Below are positions 1 to 9,891 of a stretch of DNA of 64,000 bases, piece by piece; positions within the stretch are counted from its first letter, which is position 1; every line of letters starts with the position of its first letter. The translations under genes were made by a program, and so were the position numbers. The DNA comes from Isochrysis galbana (taxonomy: Eukaryota; Haptophyta; Isochrysidales; Isochrysidaceae): assembly GCA_018136815.1 (NCBI GenBank), contig CM030938.1:5294749-5358748 (forward strand). The letters run 5' to 3'. Below the pieces are notes generated by a model. It was not told where the DNA came from and ran no database searches. It saw only the letters and a program-made list of their open reading frames with translations.

Positions 1-1648
1 CGGAGTCGTCTTGAACAATCAGTGCTTTTATCTCTCCCTAGCAGCCGCCTCTCTGAGCAAGAAGTGGTCGCACGACAGGGAAAAGGAGTGCAACGTCGGC
101 GGCATGTCTGTGCTTCGGAACAGATCCGCGGACTCTGATGGTAGGGAAACGGACCAAACACGGTCTCTTCACACGTTGGCGCTCATCTTTAAGAGAACAG
201 TGGAGCAAGCAGTGCTGAGGGCGCATCCGGAATGGGCCGGATCCCATGTTGGCGAAGAGGTGAGTGCTTTGTGTGCTGCGAACGTATGCGAATTCCCTAC
301 TCGCGTCCGCATGTTGAGCACGCAAGACGTCGATATTAGATCTCAACTTCTTTGCGCAAAAAATCAATGTATGCTCAGTAGGGTATACACATGCATGACA
401 CGTGCAGGTACAGGCCTTCTCCGACTTCCTTTGCTACGCCCTGCACTCGCAAACCTCGCTGTCTCATATTGCGGTCGCTATCTTCGACGCAGAATCCGGT
501 GCGTGCCTCATGAAAAATGTCTAGCGAGCATACGGTGATCGGTGCTCATCACGCTCCAATGCTGTGCGACCGACGACATGATGTGCCACCATTCGCTGCA
601 CTAGCCGCCTTGGGCCACCGCCATAATGATTGATCGGCCCACGTCCGCAAAGGACTCACATCCACAAATCCTGAGCACCGATTCCCGGCTGCGCTTTTCA
701 GGATTTGTGGATATCTACAAAGGTATTGGCTACCAGAAGATGGAGAGGGCGCTTGTGAAGTGCCAAGCCGCACACAAGGCTTGCTCAGGTTGGCTCCGTC
801 CGACTGACGCGATAGCCTCCTCGACGATCATGCCGCAACTTAATGTGACACACTCCGGTAACAGTGAGGACGAGCAAAATTTTGAGGAATACGAGAACGA
901 TGTGTGCGCTAATGGCGAGAGAAGTGGTAGTGAAACTAAGCCCTTTAAGGTGCTAGGACGAGGGATCGAGTCGCTTTCTCCCAGAATTGCGAGCCATGGC
1001 GAACGATCACAATCTACCCCGGCAGTCACATCTGCAGCCGAGGCCACGGTGCTTCGCGGCTTCTTCGCCAATTCACCGCCACCTGCTCAACAAGGGCGCC
1101 GTGAGCACGCGCCTGTCAAGACAGCAAAGCTACCAAACCTTGCCGTCCGGCCTGGAGCTGAAGATCGAGCGCATCACCCCAATGCACATTCCCACAGCAG
1201 CCGCATAACAAAGACGTCTCCGGACACGGCCACCTCTACACTCAATGTGCACCCGCCGACTCATCGGATGCCGACTGCTGTCACACCCGTCCCAAAGTCC
1301 TTGCGGCACACGCCCCAAGCTGGTATAGTTCGGCGATCACACTCTTCGCAACCAACCACGAAGTTGCATGCTGCCACATCCTCAACTCATCGGAGGCAGA
1401 ATCGTGAGGTTCCGAAGAGAATGGGTGACAGATATCAGCCCAACATCGATCCTCATAGCACCGATGGAGCTCTTGAGCATGGCGAGAGGGAGGATGCTAT
1501 ACTGGCAGGACTTCGCAGTAATTTACTTACTATTCGATACGTACCGGGTCACTACCAGGCGCTCATTGGTGGAAGTCAACCAACACTTGCAGAGCTCATT
1601 GAGGTTTTGGATGCCCACGACATTCTTCATGTGACGACCGACGGCTAA
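1..1648 (+). CDS. OTU-like cysteine protease, 5'-partial, three exons
   Basis: Proposed exons are <2-259, 408-498 and 702-1648. The introns (260-407 and 499-701) are GT-AG and keep one frame, giving at least 431 residues. The visible N-terminus has Asn-Asn-Gln-Cys-Phe-Tyr (Cys codon 23-25), which resembles the nucleophile block of OTU deubiquitinases. Exon 2 and the start of exon 3 give a hydrophobic core (SHIAVAIFDAES, then GFVDIYKG). The C-terminus has Val-Pro-Gly-His-Tyr-Gln-Ala-Leu (His codon 1550-1552), the usual position of the OTU catalytic histidine. Between them lie roughly 250 low-complexity residues rich in Ser, Thr, His and Pro. The expected activity is removal of ubiquitin from proteins, but the family call rests on these motifs alone. 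The start lies upstream of the window. Confidence 0.5.
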
Positions 1649-1980
1649 GTACGTGCAACCCACCCAATATGCCGGACAAGAGTGCGAGAGAGATGCATTC
1701 TCATCTCCCATCTATGATGGCGCTCTTGTATCGATGATTCTCTTGTGTTCCTATCCTCGTAATGCTTCCACTGGGCGGTTTGCAGCAGTTGCAGTTGCTT
1801 GCGTGCAGGTATAAGTATGTGAGATTTTTTGTAATATTTTTTTGCGCATTTTGTTCCACGTCTTTTGTCTTGTGCTTAGATGAACGGTAGCGTTGTGGGT
1901 GGGGTGGAGTGGCTCTGGTTGCGTGTGGACCTGGGGATCAATAAGGATGTTGAGACTCAGAGGGGAGGGCTTCGGGGACC

Positions 1981-2772
1981 TGATGAGGCGTATGGATATT
2001 TAATTTAACTTCTTAATAGTCTCACCGCACACGCGGCCGTGGACCCTCTACTTTCTACTCACGCAGCAAACCTTTCTACACCCCCTCTCTCCCGGCCCTT
2101 TCCCCCCCGCCATCAGGCGACTCCCCCCGTGTACTACTAGGGGGATAGGGGAAAAGGGCTTAGATATGGTCGGTGGCCCGCGCCCCCCCCCTGGTGATCC
2201 GTTCCCCCCTTCCTCCTATGCCTACCGGGCTGGCGGCGTCCTCAGTCCCGACTTCTCCTGTAAACAAGTGCGGGACTTACATATTTGCTTCGGTGAGCGG
2301 AGCTCTCGCTCCGCCCACCCCCTTCTCCGCGCTCTCTCTCCCCTCTCCTGCCGGCACGCGCGATGGCGCGCCTGCGACAGGCCTGCAGCTGCCTCTGGAG
2401 ACCCCTGGAGGCTCCTGGAGGGCAGCTCAGGGGGCAGAGGAGGCTAGGCTGGGCCCTGGTCTCCTCTGCCTCTCCCTCGCTGGCGCTCCTGGGCCTCAGG
2501 GGCCCCCACTCTGCACCTGTCTGCCTGTCGAACAGGGGGGGAGGGGGGGTTGGAGCGATGGGCTGGCCACGAGGGGCCAGGACGCGCGAATCAGGCGAGC
2601 CTGTCAGGGAGAGAGTGGGTCAGCATGGCAGTGGCCTCTTGGCAAGCCATCAGGCATGCCAGGAGAGTGGGTGGTTCCTCCCCCATGGCAGGGGAGGAGT
2701 GGAGAGAGGGGGGGGCTCGTGCCCCCCCATGGGCGAACTAAGTATAAACTTAGTTGATGAGGCGTATGGATA
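1981..2772. mobile_element. Insertion flanked by 18-bp direct repeats
   Basis: The 18-mer TGATGAGGCGTATGGATA occurs at 1981-1998 and again at 2755-2772. This is what a long target-site duplication around a non-LTR-type insertion would look like. The enclosed 756 bases have no credible gene. They include a pyrimidine-rich segment and a stretch (about 2318-2396) that matches 43664-43740, so part of the insert is a dispersed repeat. Another part (about 2008-2110) resembles 12963-13060. Confidence 0.4.
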
Positions 2773-2774
2773 AT

Positions 2775-2954
2775 AAAATAACTGAGCATTAGTACCACTA
2801 CTCCCACTAGCCCGGTACCAACACGACAGCCCTCAGCGCACCTGCCCGTACACCTTGGCGCGTGCTGTTGCCAGAGATACATGCACATGCACACCTATGC
2901 ACCCCTCCAAGTCTCCCCCCTCGCAAGCCCCAGGCTCCCATTCTAACTCCCCAC
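2775..2954 (-). repeat. Dispersed repeat family A, copy 1
   Basis: This is the reverse complement of 12504-12695 and 13846-14078. Shared blocks are ACTACTCCCACTAGCC, a CAGCGCACCTGCCCGTACA-type block, a run of ATGCACATGCACAC type, and TCCCCCCTCGCAA. A diverged copy lies at 16716-16840. No coding capacity is visible. Confidence 0.7.
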
Positions 2955-3142
2955 TGACGGATCGAGCATGACCACTGGCTCGATATGCGATGATTCGGAA
3001 GGGAAACGATCGGCGGGAGGCGCGGCGAAGGTGGCCGGGAGTGATGGAATGACGGGCTGGACCACCTCCTCAGCAGAGAAGGGCTTGGGCGAAGCAGAGT
3101 GGGGCGACGAGGCGGACATAGCGAGGAAGAGAGTGAGGGCGA
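2943..3142 (-). pseudogene. Retroelement-like N-terminal fragment
   Basis: The reverse strand from 3142 reads a short Ser/Pro/Ala-rich peptide ending in a HIEPVVMLDPS block. A similar peptide with HVEPVVTLDPS occurs on the plus strand at about 28630-28765. The pairing of a conserved peptide with surrounding repeats suggests the start of a decayed retrotransposon polyprotein. No enzymatic domain is visible. Confidence 0.3.
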
Positions 3143-3361
3143 GGGTGAGTGCGCGAGTGTTGTTGAGAGTTTGGGTTGTAAAGTGAGTGTTACGGACGAG
3201 GAGTGGTGGTGGGCAGAGCGGGCAGGAGGCCCGCTTCTGCAGGAGGAGGGGCCTTGGGCCCCTTTGGCGGGTCCGGCGCGGGAGGCGCCTTGCCTTCATT
3301 CGGTGCCAGTTTTTTTTTGTCATAAACGCCGGCTAGATAAAACCCGTAACGAAACGCTGGG

Positions 3362-4336
3362 GTGAGTCCGCGGTGCGAAGTGCTCAAGGCTGCCGCAGAC
3401 AACGTGATCAGCTTCGCGGGGCTGCCTGTCGGCCGTGTTGTGCCGACAGAGGCAATCCGTCGGCTCCAAGATGTGCAGGAGTCTCCTCCCGCAGATATGA
3501 CGGCCGCTACGACCACGTTTGCCGATGGAGACTATGTCGCGGAGTCTTCTTCGATTTATCCCATCTTCCCCTCACAGTACGCTTTTTACGCATTCAGTGA
3601 TCAAGAATCGGAAGCTTACGGGATTCGTGGCTGGATACCTGAGGCAAATTACGATTCGGGTACGTATACGGGCAGTGTGGTCACCGAGGGCATCGCGGGC
3701 GAATGGATCCAGCTGACGATGCCTTCTGCACGCGCCCTCAACAAGTTAGAGATGACGTGCAACTTTAACAGCCGAGTAGTTTCGTTTGTCCTGCTTGGGT
3801 GGTCAGGCAGTGCATGGGACACGCTCTACGACAACAGCGCGCTTGTTTGGGACGAGCCAATCGTTAACAACGATCAAGTGAAGACCATCGTCCTCAACGG
3901 CGCAAGCTCGTACACCACATTTCGACTCGTGGTGCGTGCTGGTGGTAACGATTCTGGTGGCGCTCTTCCTCAGATTACACGCCTGCGCTACTTCTCGCCG
4001 TCGACGTCCAGCGGCACCACCACAGGCGACCCGCACCTCGTCTTTGCGCACGGCGGTCACGCCGACTTCCGCGGCAAGAACGGCACCCTGTACAACTTCT
4101 TCAGCTCGGGCAAGCTGTCTGTCAACGTGCGCATTGAAGCCGCCGACTTCAGGCTTCGCGACGTGCTCGTCCACGGCACGTTCGTGACCGAGGCGCACGT
4201 TGTTCACGCCGATGGCAGGGAACGCCGCGAAGATACGAGAGAACGGAAGGAAGGGATCCCGGCTGTGAGTCGCGTGCGCGGGAACTTTGGGCGGGAGGAG
4301 AGGGGAGGAGCGGAGTGTGGGGGAGACACGCTCTAA
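3362..4336 (+). pseudogene. Discoidin-like plus vWD-like (GDPHL) protein fragment
   Basis: The open frame runs 3362-4336 with an internal ATG at 3497. Residues from about 45 to 220 look like a discoidin-type beta-sandwich (GEWIQLTMPSARALNKLEM, then WDTLYDNSALVWDEP). They are followed by Thr-Gly-Asp-Pro-His-Leu and a block with Gly-Gly-His-Ala-Asp-Phe-Arg-Gly, the start of a von Willebrand D-like domain. After about 4210 the protein-like sequence stops and the frame runs into an Arg/Glu-rich repeat that also occurs reversed at 49000-49200. The domain is therefore cut short by repeat sequence. A signal peptide and a convincing start are missing. Such secreted or virion-surface-like proteins are found in algae and in large algal DNA viruses, so the origin cannot be decided here. 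Confidence 0.5.
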
Positions 4337-4440
4337 AGATAGAGCGCGCGGCGGGAGAGGGGAAGGAGGCAGGGCGCGGGAAAGGGGGCACGCTCTACAG
4401 GTAGAGCGTGCGGCATGATGAGGCTCCTTTTATCGACGAC
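4212..4440 (+). repeat. Dispersed repeat family E, copy 1
   Basis: It contains AACGGAAGGAAGGGATCCCGGCTG-like and CGCTCTA-x-AGATAGAGCG-like blocks (hairpins around 4330-4350 and 4390-4410). The reverse complement appears at about 49075-49200. It replaces the 3' part of the vWD-like ORF. Confidence 0.5.
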
Positions 4441-4731
4441 AAGTCCAAAAATAATCAACCGTGAGAAGTTGGAAGAGAGGAGGAGAGGGCAGCGAGCAGA
4501 GAGAGTACAAATTGGAGTACTCTAGAACAAAAAGGAGAGAATACTAGGAGTAGACAAGGTGAGAGAAAAGAGAGAGGAGGAGGGCGAGAGAGGGAAAAAC
4601 AGACGCAGTAGGGGGGAGGGGGGGGGGCGGGAGGAGAGAGAGAGGGAGAGAGAGAAGTGACGAAGAGAGAAAGAGAGAGTATGTGTGTATGTTTATCTGT
4701 GTGTATGTGTGTGTACTTCTATGTGTGTGTA

Positions 4732-4734
<3 letters not shown>

Positions 4735-4827
<93 letters not shown>
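4735..4827 (+). repeat. (GA)n microsatellite
   Basis: An almost perfect GA dinucleotide run of about 90 bases follows a GTGTATGT-rich stretch at 4680-4734. It lies directly before the possible coding region at 4830. Confidence 0.95.
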
Positions 4828-4829
<2 letters not shown>

Positions 4830-4830
<1 letters not shown>

Positions 4831-5348
4831 GAGTTTTGGCGCCGAGCGGTGGGGAGGGTGGACGAGGGCGAGGGCGAGGGAAGCCCGGGAGCCATTCGTC
4901 TTCCCGAGGTGCCGGAGGGCGCTGAGCCGGCGGCGGCGGCAAGATTCGGCAAGGAATGCGAGGCATGGCTCACTGCCATCGCCCGCGCTGCCAGTGGTCG
5001 CGTAGAGAGCGCACCCGGCCTGCCACAGCTCGCTCTGGCTGCCGCTGACGGCTCACGAGAAGATGTGAAGGCAGAGCCACTCAGTGCGCCAGCGGGGCCG
5101 ATCGGGCTGGATAGCTTCCCACTGCTTGAGCGAGCCGCGCCAAAGATAAGCGTGCATGATCGGGTGGGAAAGGTGAAACGCCGCATGCGGCCGACCGCGG
5201 TCGGCCCCGCCGCCGCCAATACCAACCTCACCAGTGGTGATCCAACAAGTCTGGCCACAGTGCCCATGCCCGATGAGCGAGCAGCGTGCAACACCGCACT
5301 CAGCAATTCACTTGTAGATGGAACTGAAATGGCCCCTACCTCAGTGGA
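4830..5348 (+). CDS. Unrecognised protein fragment ending at an assembly gap
   Basis: The plus frame after the GA run stays open to the gap. It has non-repetitive, protein-like composition, for example FGKECEAWLTAIARAASGRV and KISVHDRVGKVKRRMRPT. It is rich in Ala, Pro and Glu, with no recognised domain. No ATG lies in frame near the beginning, and the frame continues backwards into the GA repeat as Arg-Glu repeats, so the true start is unclear. The reverse strand also has a long frame here, but it reads like the shadow of the plus frame. It would converge on the minus-strand gene beyond the gap. Confidence 0.3.
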
Positions 5349-5448
5349 NNNNNNNNNNNNNNNNNNNNNNNNNNNNNNNNNNNNNNNNNNNNNNNNNNNN
5401 NNNNNNNNNNNNNNNNNNNNNNNNNNNNNNNNNNNNNNNNNNNNNNNN
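5349..5448. other. Assembly gap (100 N)
   Basis: Exactly 100 N, a conventional placeholder of unknown true length. It truncates the plus-strand ORF on its left and the TAF4-like minus-strand gene on its right. Confidence 1.
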
Positions 5449-6738
5449 CTTCTTCTTTGGTCATATCCACTCCGGCGACCTGAAAGATGTCAAAGCCCTT
5501 GGATATGGCTGCCCCCAAATCAGAACCATCGCCCTTGGCCTTCTTATCAGCATCTGCCGCACGAACTTCATCAGCTGCAGCCGCAGCCATGGAATACCCG
5601 TCAGCCAGACTTGTAGGTGCCTCGATTCTTGCGCGTTTTGCGCCCTCTGCTGATGCTGCCTGTTGCGACGTGTAACCGAAAAGTGCTCCGCCAGCTGGCG
5701 CGCCACTCCCTTGAGATATTACAGGTCGCTTCCTGCTGGCTTCTAACGCGACGGGGGCCAAAGACGGTGCGGCACTAGCTCCCGGCAGTGACGGCAAGCC
5801 TTCTCCTGGCAATGGTGGCAAGTCCCCTCCTGGCAGTGGTGGCAAGTCCCCTCCTGGCAGTGGCGGCAAGCCCCCTCCTGGCAGTGGCGGCAAGCCCGCT
5901 ACATGCAGTGGCGGCAAGCCCCCTCCAGGCAGTGGCGGCAAGCCTCCATCGGGCAACGACAGCGAGCCCCCTCCTGGCAGTGGCGGTAGGCCCCCTCCTG
6001 GCAGTGGCGGCAAGCCTCCTGGCAACAGCGATAAATCTGCTCCTGGCAACGGCAGCAAGCCTCCTCCAGGCAGCGGTGCCAATTCTTGCAGTAGAGAGAG
6101 ATCCGCTGCACTTGGGAGTAAAGCAAAGCTTTTTGGCGACGAGGCTTGCAGCGGAACAGTGTACGCTGGCACCGCAGTCGGTTCAACGGAAGGAGCCAAG
6201 TTGGTCGGTAGTGTTGCACTCTCAGCAGGAGGCGCAATAGGCATGCTCTGTGCGGGTGCAGCTGCTCCCCCTCCTCTTGAACTCTGCGCATGCCCTTGGC
6301 TGGCTAATTGCACTCGATGCGGTACCTTGAGCTGGTTGACAGCCGCGTGTATGCGCTCGTGACCAAAGATGGGTGTCATCGCCTCGATAAGGCCGTTTCT
6401 CTGCAATGTACCCGCCTGAGCGGTCAGCATGAGCGGGTGCATGTGAGCTGGGCCACAGGCAGCAGCTGGCAAGTTGCATGCGTGTGCACCTCGAACTGGC
6501 GGCAGCTGTCCTCCACAGCACGTTTCGTCGCCTCGTCGAGCGAGAGACTGGGGTCCTGCAGCAGCATGCGCATCACTTCGACGAGATTCGCCGCCATGGG
6601 CGTCAGAGCAAGCGAGCGACGGACGAGGGGAAGGAGAGATGGAGGGAAGGAGGGAGGGAAGCGAAAGAGGGAGAGAGCGAGCGAGCGCTCGGCGAGCGCG
6701 AGCTCCTCTTCCGTCGGATTTTCTTTTTGATGTGGCAT
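5449..6738 (-). CDS. TAF4-like TFIID subunit, 3'-partial
   Basis: Proposed exons on the minus strand are 6738-6490 and 6400 down to the gap, with a GT-AG phase-0 intron (6489-6401). Exon 1 plus the start of exon 2 gives a helical block, [16 protein letters not shown] then [17 protein letters not shown], which resembles the RST domain of plant TAF4 proteins. A long Pro/Gly/Leu tandem repeat follows (LPPLPGGG units, about 5780-6090). Near the gap come Lys/Arg-rich and Ala-rich segments and [13 protein letters not shown], reminiscent of the entry to the TAF4 histone-fold region. The role would be a scaffold of TFIID in the nucleus. The remainder is lost in the gap. The start could be 6738 or the Met at 6597; the intervening residues are low complexity. 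Confidence 0.4.
5780..6090 (-). repeat. Coding minisatellite, Leu-Pro-Pro-Leu-Pro-Gly-Gly units
   Basis: About eighteen imperfect units, mostly 24 bases (8 residues), encode LPPLPGGG-type peptides inside the TAF4-like gene. On the plus strand they read as GGCAGTGGCGGCAAGCC variants. A proline-rich disordered linker is the likely result. Confidence 0.85.
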
Positions 6739-6799
6739 GAACGCCTCCGTCTGCTGCTCGCAGCCCTTGTTTCACGTTATACGTGGGTGCCGCTATCTC

Positions 6800-7279
6800 T
6801 ACAGTAGGGGTGACCATTAAGAAACGAAACCACCCCATTGAGGACAGTGTACAAGGAAATTGACCGTCCGTGTGCTAAGAAACTTACATAGAGCGAAAGG
6901 GCACCGGTCATGAACAAGAACAAGAAACTGAATGAGCAAGAAAGCTCCTCTATGTACGCGCAACACGGGGAGCGCCAACAGAGCTTCGGCGCGCCGCGCG
7001 TGGCTCGTGGCTCAACTCTTATTTTTTACATACCGGAGGAGTGGCAGAGAGGGGGGCTTGTCGGGGGGACCCCAAGAATCCGCCGATACGTAAGAAACCC
7101 AATGGGACAAGCTGATGTCACCGATAACCGATAAGAAACAAGAAATCATTATGACCCGGCGCGGAGCGCCGAAGAAAGTGAGCGAAGAAACTCAGCGTGC
7201 TGGTGGCAGAGGGCAGAGGGGTTAAGGAAAGTGTACAGGAGAAAAATCTCTGTTTTCTTAATGGTGCACCCCTACTGTA
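6800..7279. mobile_element. Tc1/mariner-type MITE, 480 bp
   Basis: The ends are TA-CAGTAGGGGTG(C)ACCATTAAGAAA and its inverse TTTCTTAATGGTGCACCCCTACTG-TA, flanked by TA dinucleotides (6800-6801 and 7278-7279). This is the signature of Tc1/mariner insertion. The interior encodes no transposase. The same termini bound the larger element at 59187-60040. Confidence 0.85.
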
Positions 7280-7282
7280 TTA

Positions 7283-7370
7283 AGGTTGAACCCCTTTGTA
7301 TTAATACAAAGGTTAGTTGCTAACCTTTGTATTAGAGGTCGAGTTATTTTAGGCTAGCAACTAAGGTTGA
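7283..7370. repeat. Nested palindromes next to the MITE
   Basis: CCTTTGTATTAATACAAAGG at 7293-7312 is a perfect 20-base palindrome. Its right arm pairs again, as AATACAAAGGTTA (7303-7315), with TAACCTTTGTATT (7321-7333). TTAGTTGCTAACC also has an inverted partner around 7351-7363. AAGGTTGAAC occurs on both flanks of the block. Confidence 0.8.
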
Positions 7371-8040
7371 ACGCCGCTCCACCCGGAGGAAACAAGGGAC
7401 AAGGGTGACGAGACGGGGACGGTGGTGGGCAGGCTGTAGGGTGTAGGGTGTGTATTGTACGTTGATATGTTGACGAATTGTGATGGCCCAGAGGGCCTGA
7501 GGGCAATGAGGAGGTAGGCATGAGGCATGCCGGCGGCAGGCGCGGCTGAGGAGACGACTTCGGAGACGCTGACGGGCTGAGGCCCATCAGCAAAGGAAGG
7601 CGGGCAGGCAAGCTTGAGCGAGGGCGAGGACGGCGGCGAGAGCGACATCGAGCGAGCGGCGAGAGGCGAGGGCGAGTATGAGGAGGGCTGTGATGGCAAG
7701 GGCTGGCGAGGCGAGGAGGGATTGTAGGGTATGAGTGTTACGAGAGCGAGAGCGACGAGAGCGAGAGCGACGGATGACGACTGACGACAGGACGACGGAC
7801 AAAGACACCCAGGCAGGAAAATACTCCGACTCTCGCCCCACGACTTTCTCACATAACTCGACTGAACTCAAACCCACACACTCCACACTCCGTTCAGACG
7901 ACGACGGACGACGATCAAAGGGCGATCTGTCGGCGATCTCGTCTGGAACGGGAATCGCACCATAACGGAAACGAGGGGCAATCCTGCCGCGCAGGATTCC
8001 AAGAGACCTATCGAATACGACGAGAGAAGTGCGATGTGCC
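7370..8040. other. Intergenic retroelement-like debris
   Basis: The stretch has no convincing gene. The reverse strand is open at 7361-7852 but encodes only Ser/Pro-rich sequence. It ends in a purine run followed by TTGTCGTATTCC (about 8046-8065), which looks like a polypurine tract next to an LTR start. Confidence 0.35.
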
Positions 8041-8049
8041 TAAGGGGGA

Positions 8050-9326
8050 GATTGTCGTATTCCATACGATGACAGACTTTTACTTCTAACCTGTGGGTTA
8101 TTTTAAGCCTCAAGGTCTCGTCGGCGACATTCCACCCCTTCTCTTACTTTCTTTCGGTGTCATCAAACGTTCCCTGACTGTCTTCTGTCTTCTCTTCGTG
8201 CATCGGTTGTAGTCTTCTGTCTTCTCTTCGTGTAACGGTGGTAGCTCCCCAGCGAGGTCTGCCTTCGCTATTCCGACTTCTCTGTCGCACGTCTGTGCGC
8301 CGATAAGTTGCCTTGGTACCGACGCTTGGCAGTCCGTCCTAGGTGTGGTTAGTTTTCGCCCTGTTTGGTTTAGTTCGTGTGTGTCCGTGTGTCGGAACCT
8401 TTTTTTTGAGTCCCTGCGTTGTAGTCCCTCGTGTCTACCTTGGACCTAAGAATCTCTCATTCTCACTCTCTCTCTTCCACTAGCTCACTAGCTAGCCTCG
8501 GCCCTACCCTCCAACGCCGCGCGTTGCGAGCCTCCGAACCTTCGTCACCCTCTTCGTCCCTAGCACTCGATGGCAGGCACTGTCAAACCCGACTTCTACT
8601 ATGACCTCTCAGACATATTCCCGCAAGCAACAACCAACGACTCTTTCACGGCCGCGTCAGCTGCCGGCTCGGTCGAACGGCCCTCTGCCTACGAGCCAGT
8701 AGTCATCGCGTGTTCGACAAGCACAAATTCTGTCTTGGCGCCTACGACCGCGCCGTTCCATACTCCCGCTCCATCTCTGCCCATGGAAACAACGGGAACT
8801 CCTTTTGGGCCACAAGGGGTCCACTTCGTCGGAATCGGCGGCTCCGAGCCTCCGCAAGGTCCTTCTAACACGGCGACGCCATCCGCCGCTCCGTCAGACG
8901 AGCCGCTGCTTGCGGATCCACTCCGCGAGCGAGCTGAGCTCACCTTCCTTGGGACCTCGGGTTGCCCGAGGCCCGACCCCCATGACCACCCGTTTGAAGA
9001 CTGCGCGTGGGAACGTGGGAACACGTAAGCGAGTCTCCCTCGGCCGCCGACCTTTTAGCCGACTGCCTCGCCCACATGCAGTCCGCGATCGACGCTCAAC
9101 TACTTCGCGACGAGAAGCGCGACCGAGAGCACACCGCCCTCCTCGAGATGATAGCGGGCCTCAACACCCACGTCAGGGCCTTGCGGGCTTGCTTCTACCA
9201 CTCCGACGTCGGCGGCAGAGACGGCACACCCTTCTGCGCCGAAACCGCCCCCTTCATCGACCGCGCGTCCGTCAGCGCCTCACTCGGCCGCCCCACCTCG
9301 CACCTCGGTAGGGATGCTCCCTTACG
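8050..9326 (+). mobile_element. 5' part of a decayed LTR-retrotransposon
   Basis: A purine run at about 8041-8056 is followed by TTGTCGTATTCC, resembling a polypurine tract and LTR junction. A pyrimidine-rich leader follows, with a tandem 35-base duplication (8177-8250). An ORF starts at ATG 8570 and reads an acidic, Pro/Ser/Thr-rich protein to 9028. It continues in another frame (9007-9393) with a helical segment (DCLAHMQSAIDAQLLRDEKRDREHT). The composition and frameshift suggest a degenerate gag region. No protease, integrase or RT is present before repeat B begins at 9329. Confidence 0.4.
8177..8250 (+). repeat. Tandem duplication in leader
   Basis: Two copies of a unit containing TCTTCTGTCTTCTCTTCGTG, about 35 bases each. 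Confidence 0.8.
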
Positions 9327-9328
9327 GC

Positions 9329-9403
9329 CCGTCAGGCATGGCGGGATTCCGGGACTGAGACGTTATGTCCAATTAGCTAATGGGGTTGGCTAGGATATAA
9401 CAT
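9329..9403 (-). repeat. Dispersed repeat family B, copy 1
   Basis: The reverse complement of the units at 27311-27388 and 38012-38099. The shared core is TATCCTAGCC...CCCCACTAGCTAATTGGAC followed by CGCCATGCCTGACG. Confidence 0.8.
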
Positions 9404-9520
9404 TGATTATTATTATTATTAGAAGCTAAACAAGCCTGCACAAGGTACCCTAAGAGCCTGAGACAAGCGCACAGCGAGCGACCGGCGACCTGGCTCCTTT
9501 GGGTCAAGATTATTATAAAA

Positions 9521-9710
9521 GGAGAAACCTGGAATCTAGAATCTAGACCGGACAAACAGGCTAGAAGGAGAACGACGAGAACCTGATTTCTAGGTCGCTA
9601 GGGACGAACCCTACCAACCTAAAAGTGCCTGAGCTTCACCGTGTGGCCGCACGGCGAAGGACCTAGAGATAAGAGCGCCTGGAATCGCATCATCTAGGAT
9701 GAATGCGACA
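9521..9710 (+). repeat. Dispersed repeat family F, copy 1
   Basis: It matches 13652-13846 over about 190 bases (GACAAACAGGCTAGAAGGA, then TTCACCGTGTGGCCGCACGG, then CATCTAGGATGAATGCGACA). An inverted partial copy lies at 12259-12334. Confidence 0.8.
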
Positions 9711-9891
9711 GCGACGGGCAGGGAGTCCTGTACTTGAGTTAGTGCCAACCCCGTTTGTCCTTTGTCGCTCCGCGACCCATAATATGTTGTTAAGACATAA
9801 AAATTCAGAACCTTTTGGCAGCAACGCCACATGCAGAGCTCAATGGACAACAGCCGTCAAGTGAGCTTTCGGTCGCCGGGAGTCCTTACCC

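Noticed and set aside
5056-5306. Minus-strand frame opposite the 4830 ORF as continuation of the TAF4-like gene
   Set aside because: Its residues do not resemble a TAF4 C-terminus and look like the shadow of the plus frame.
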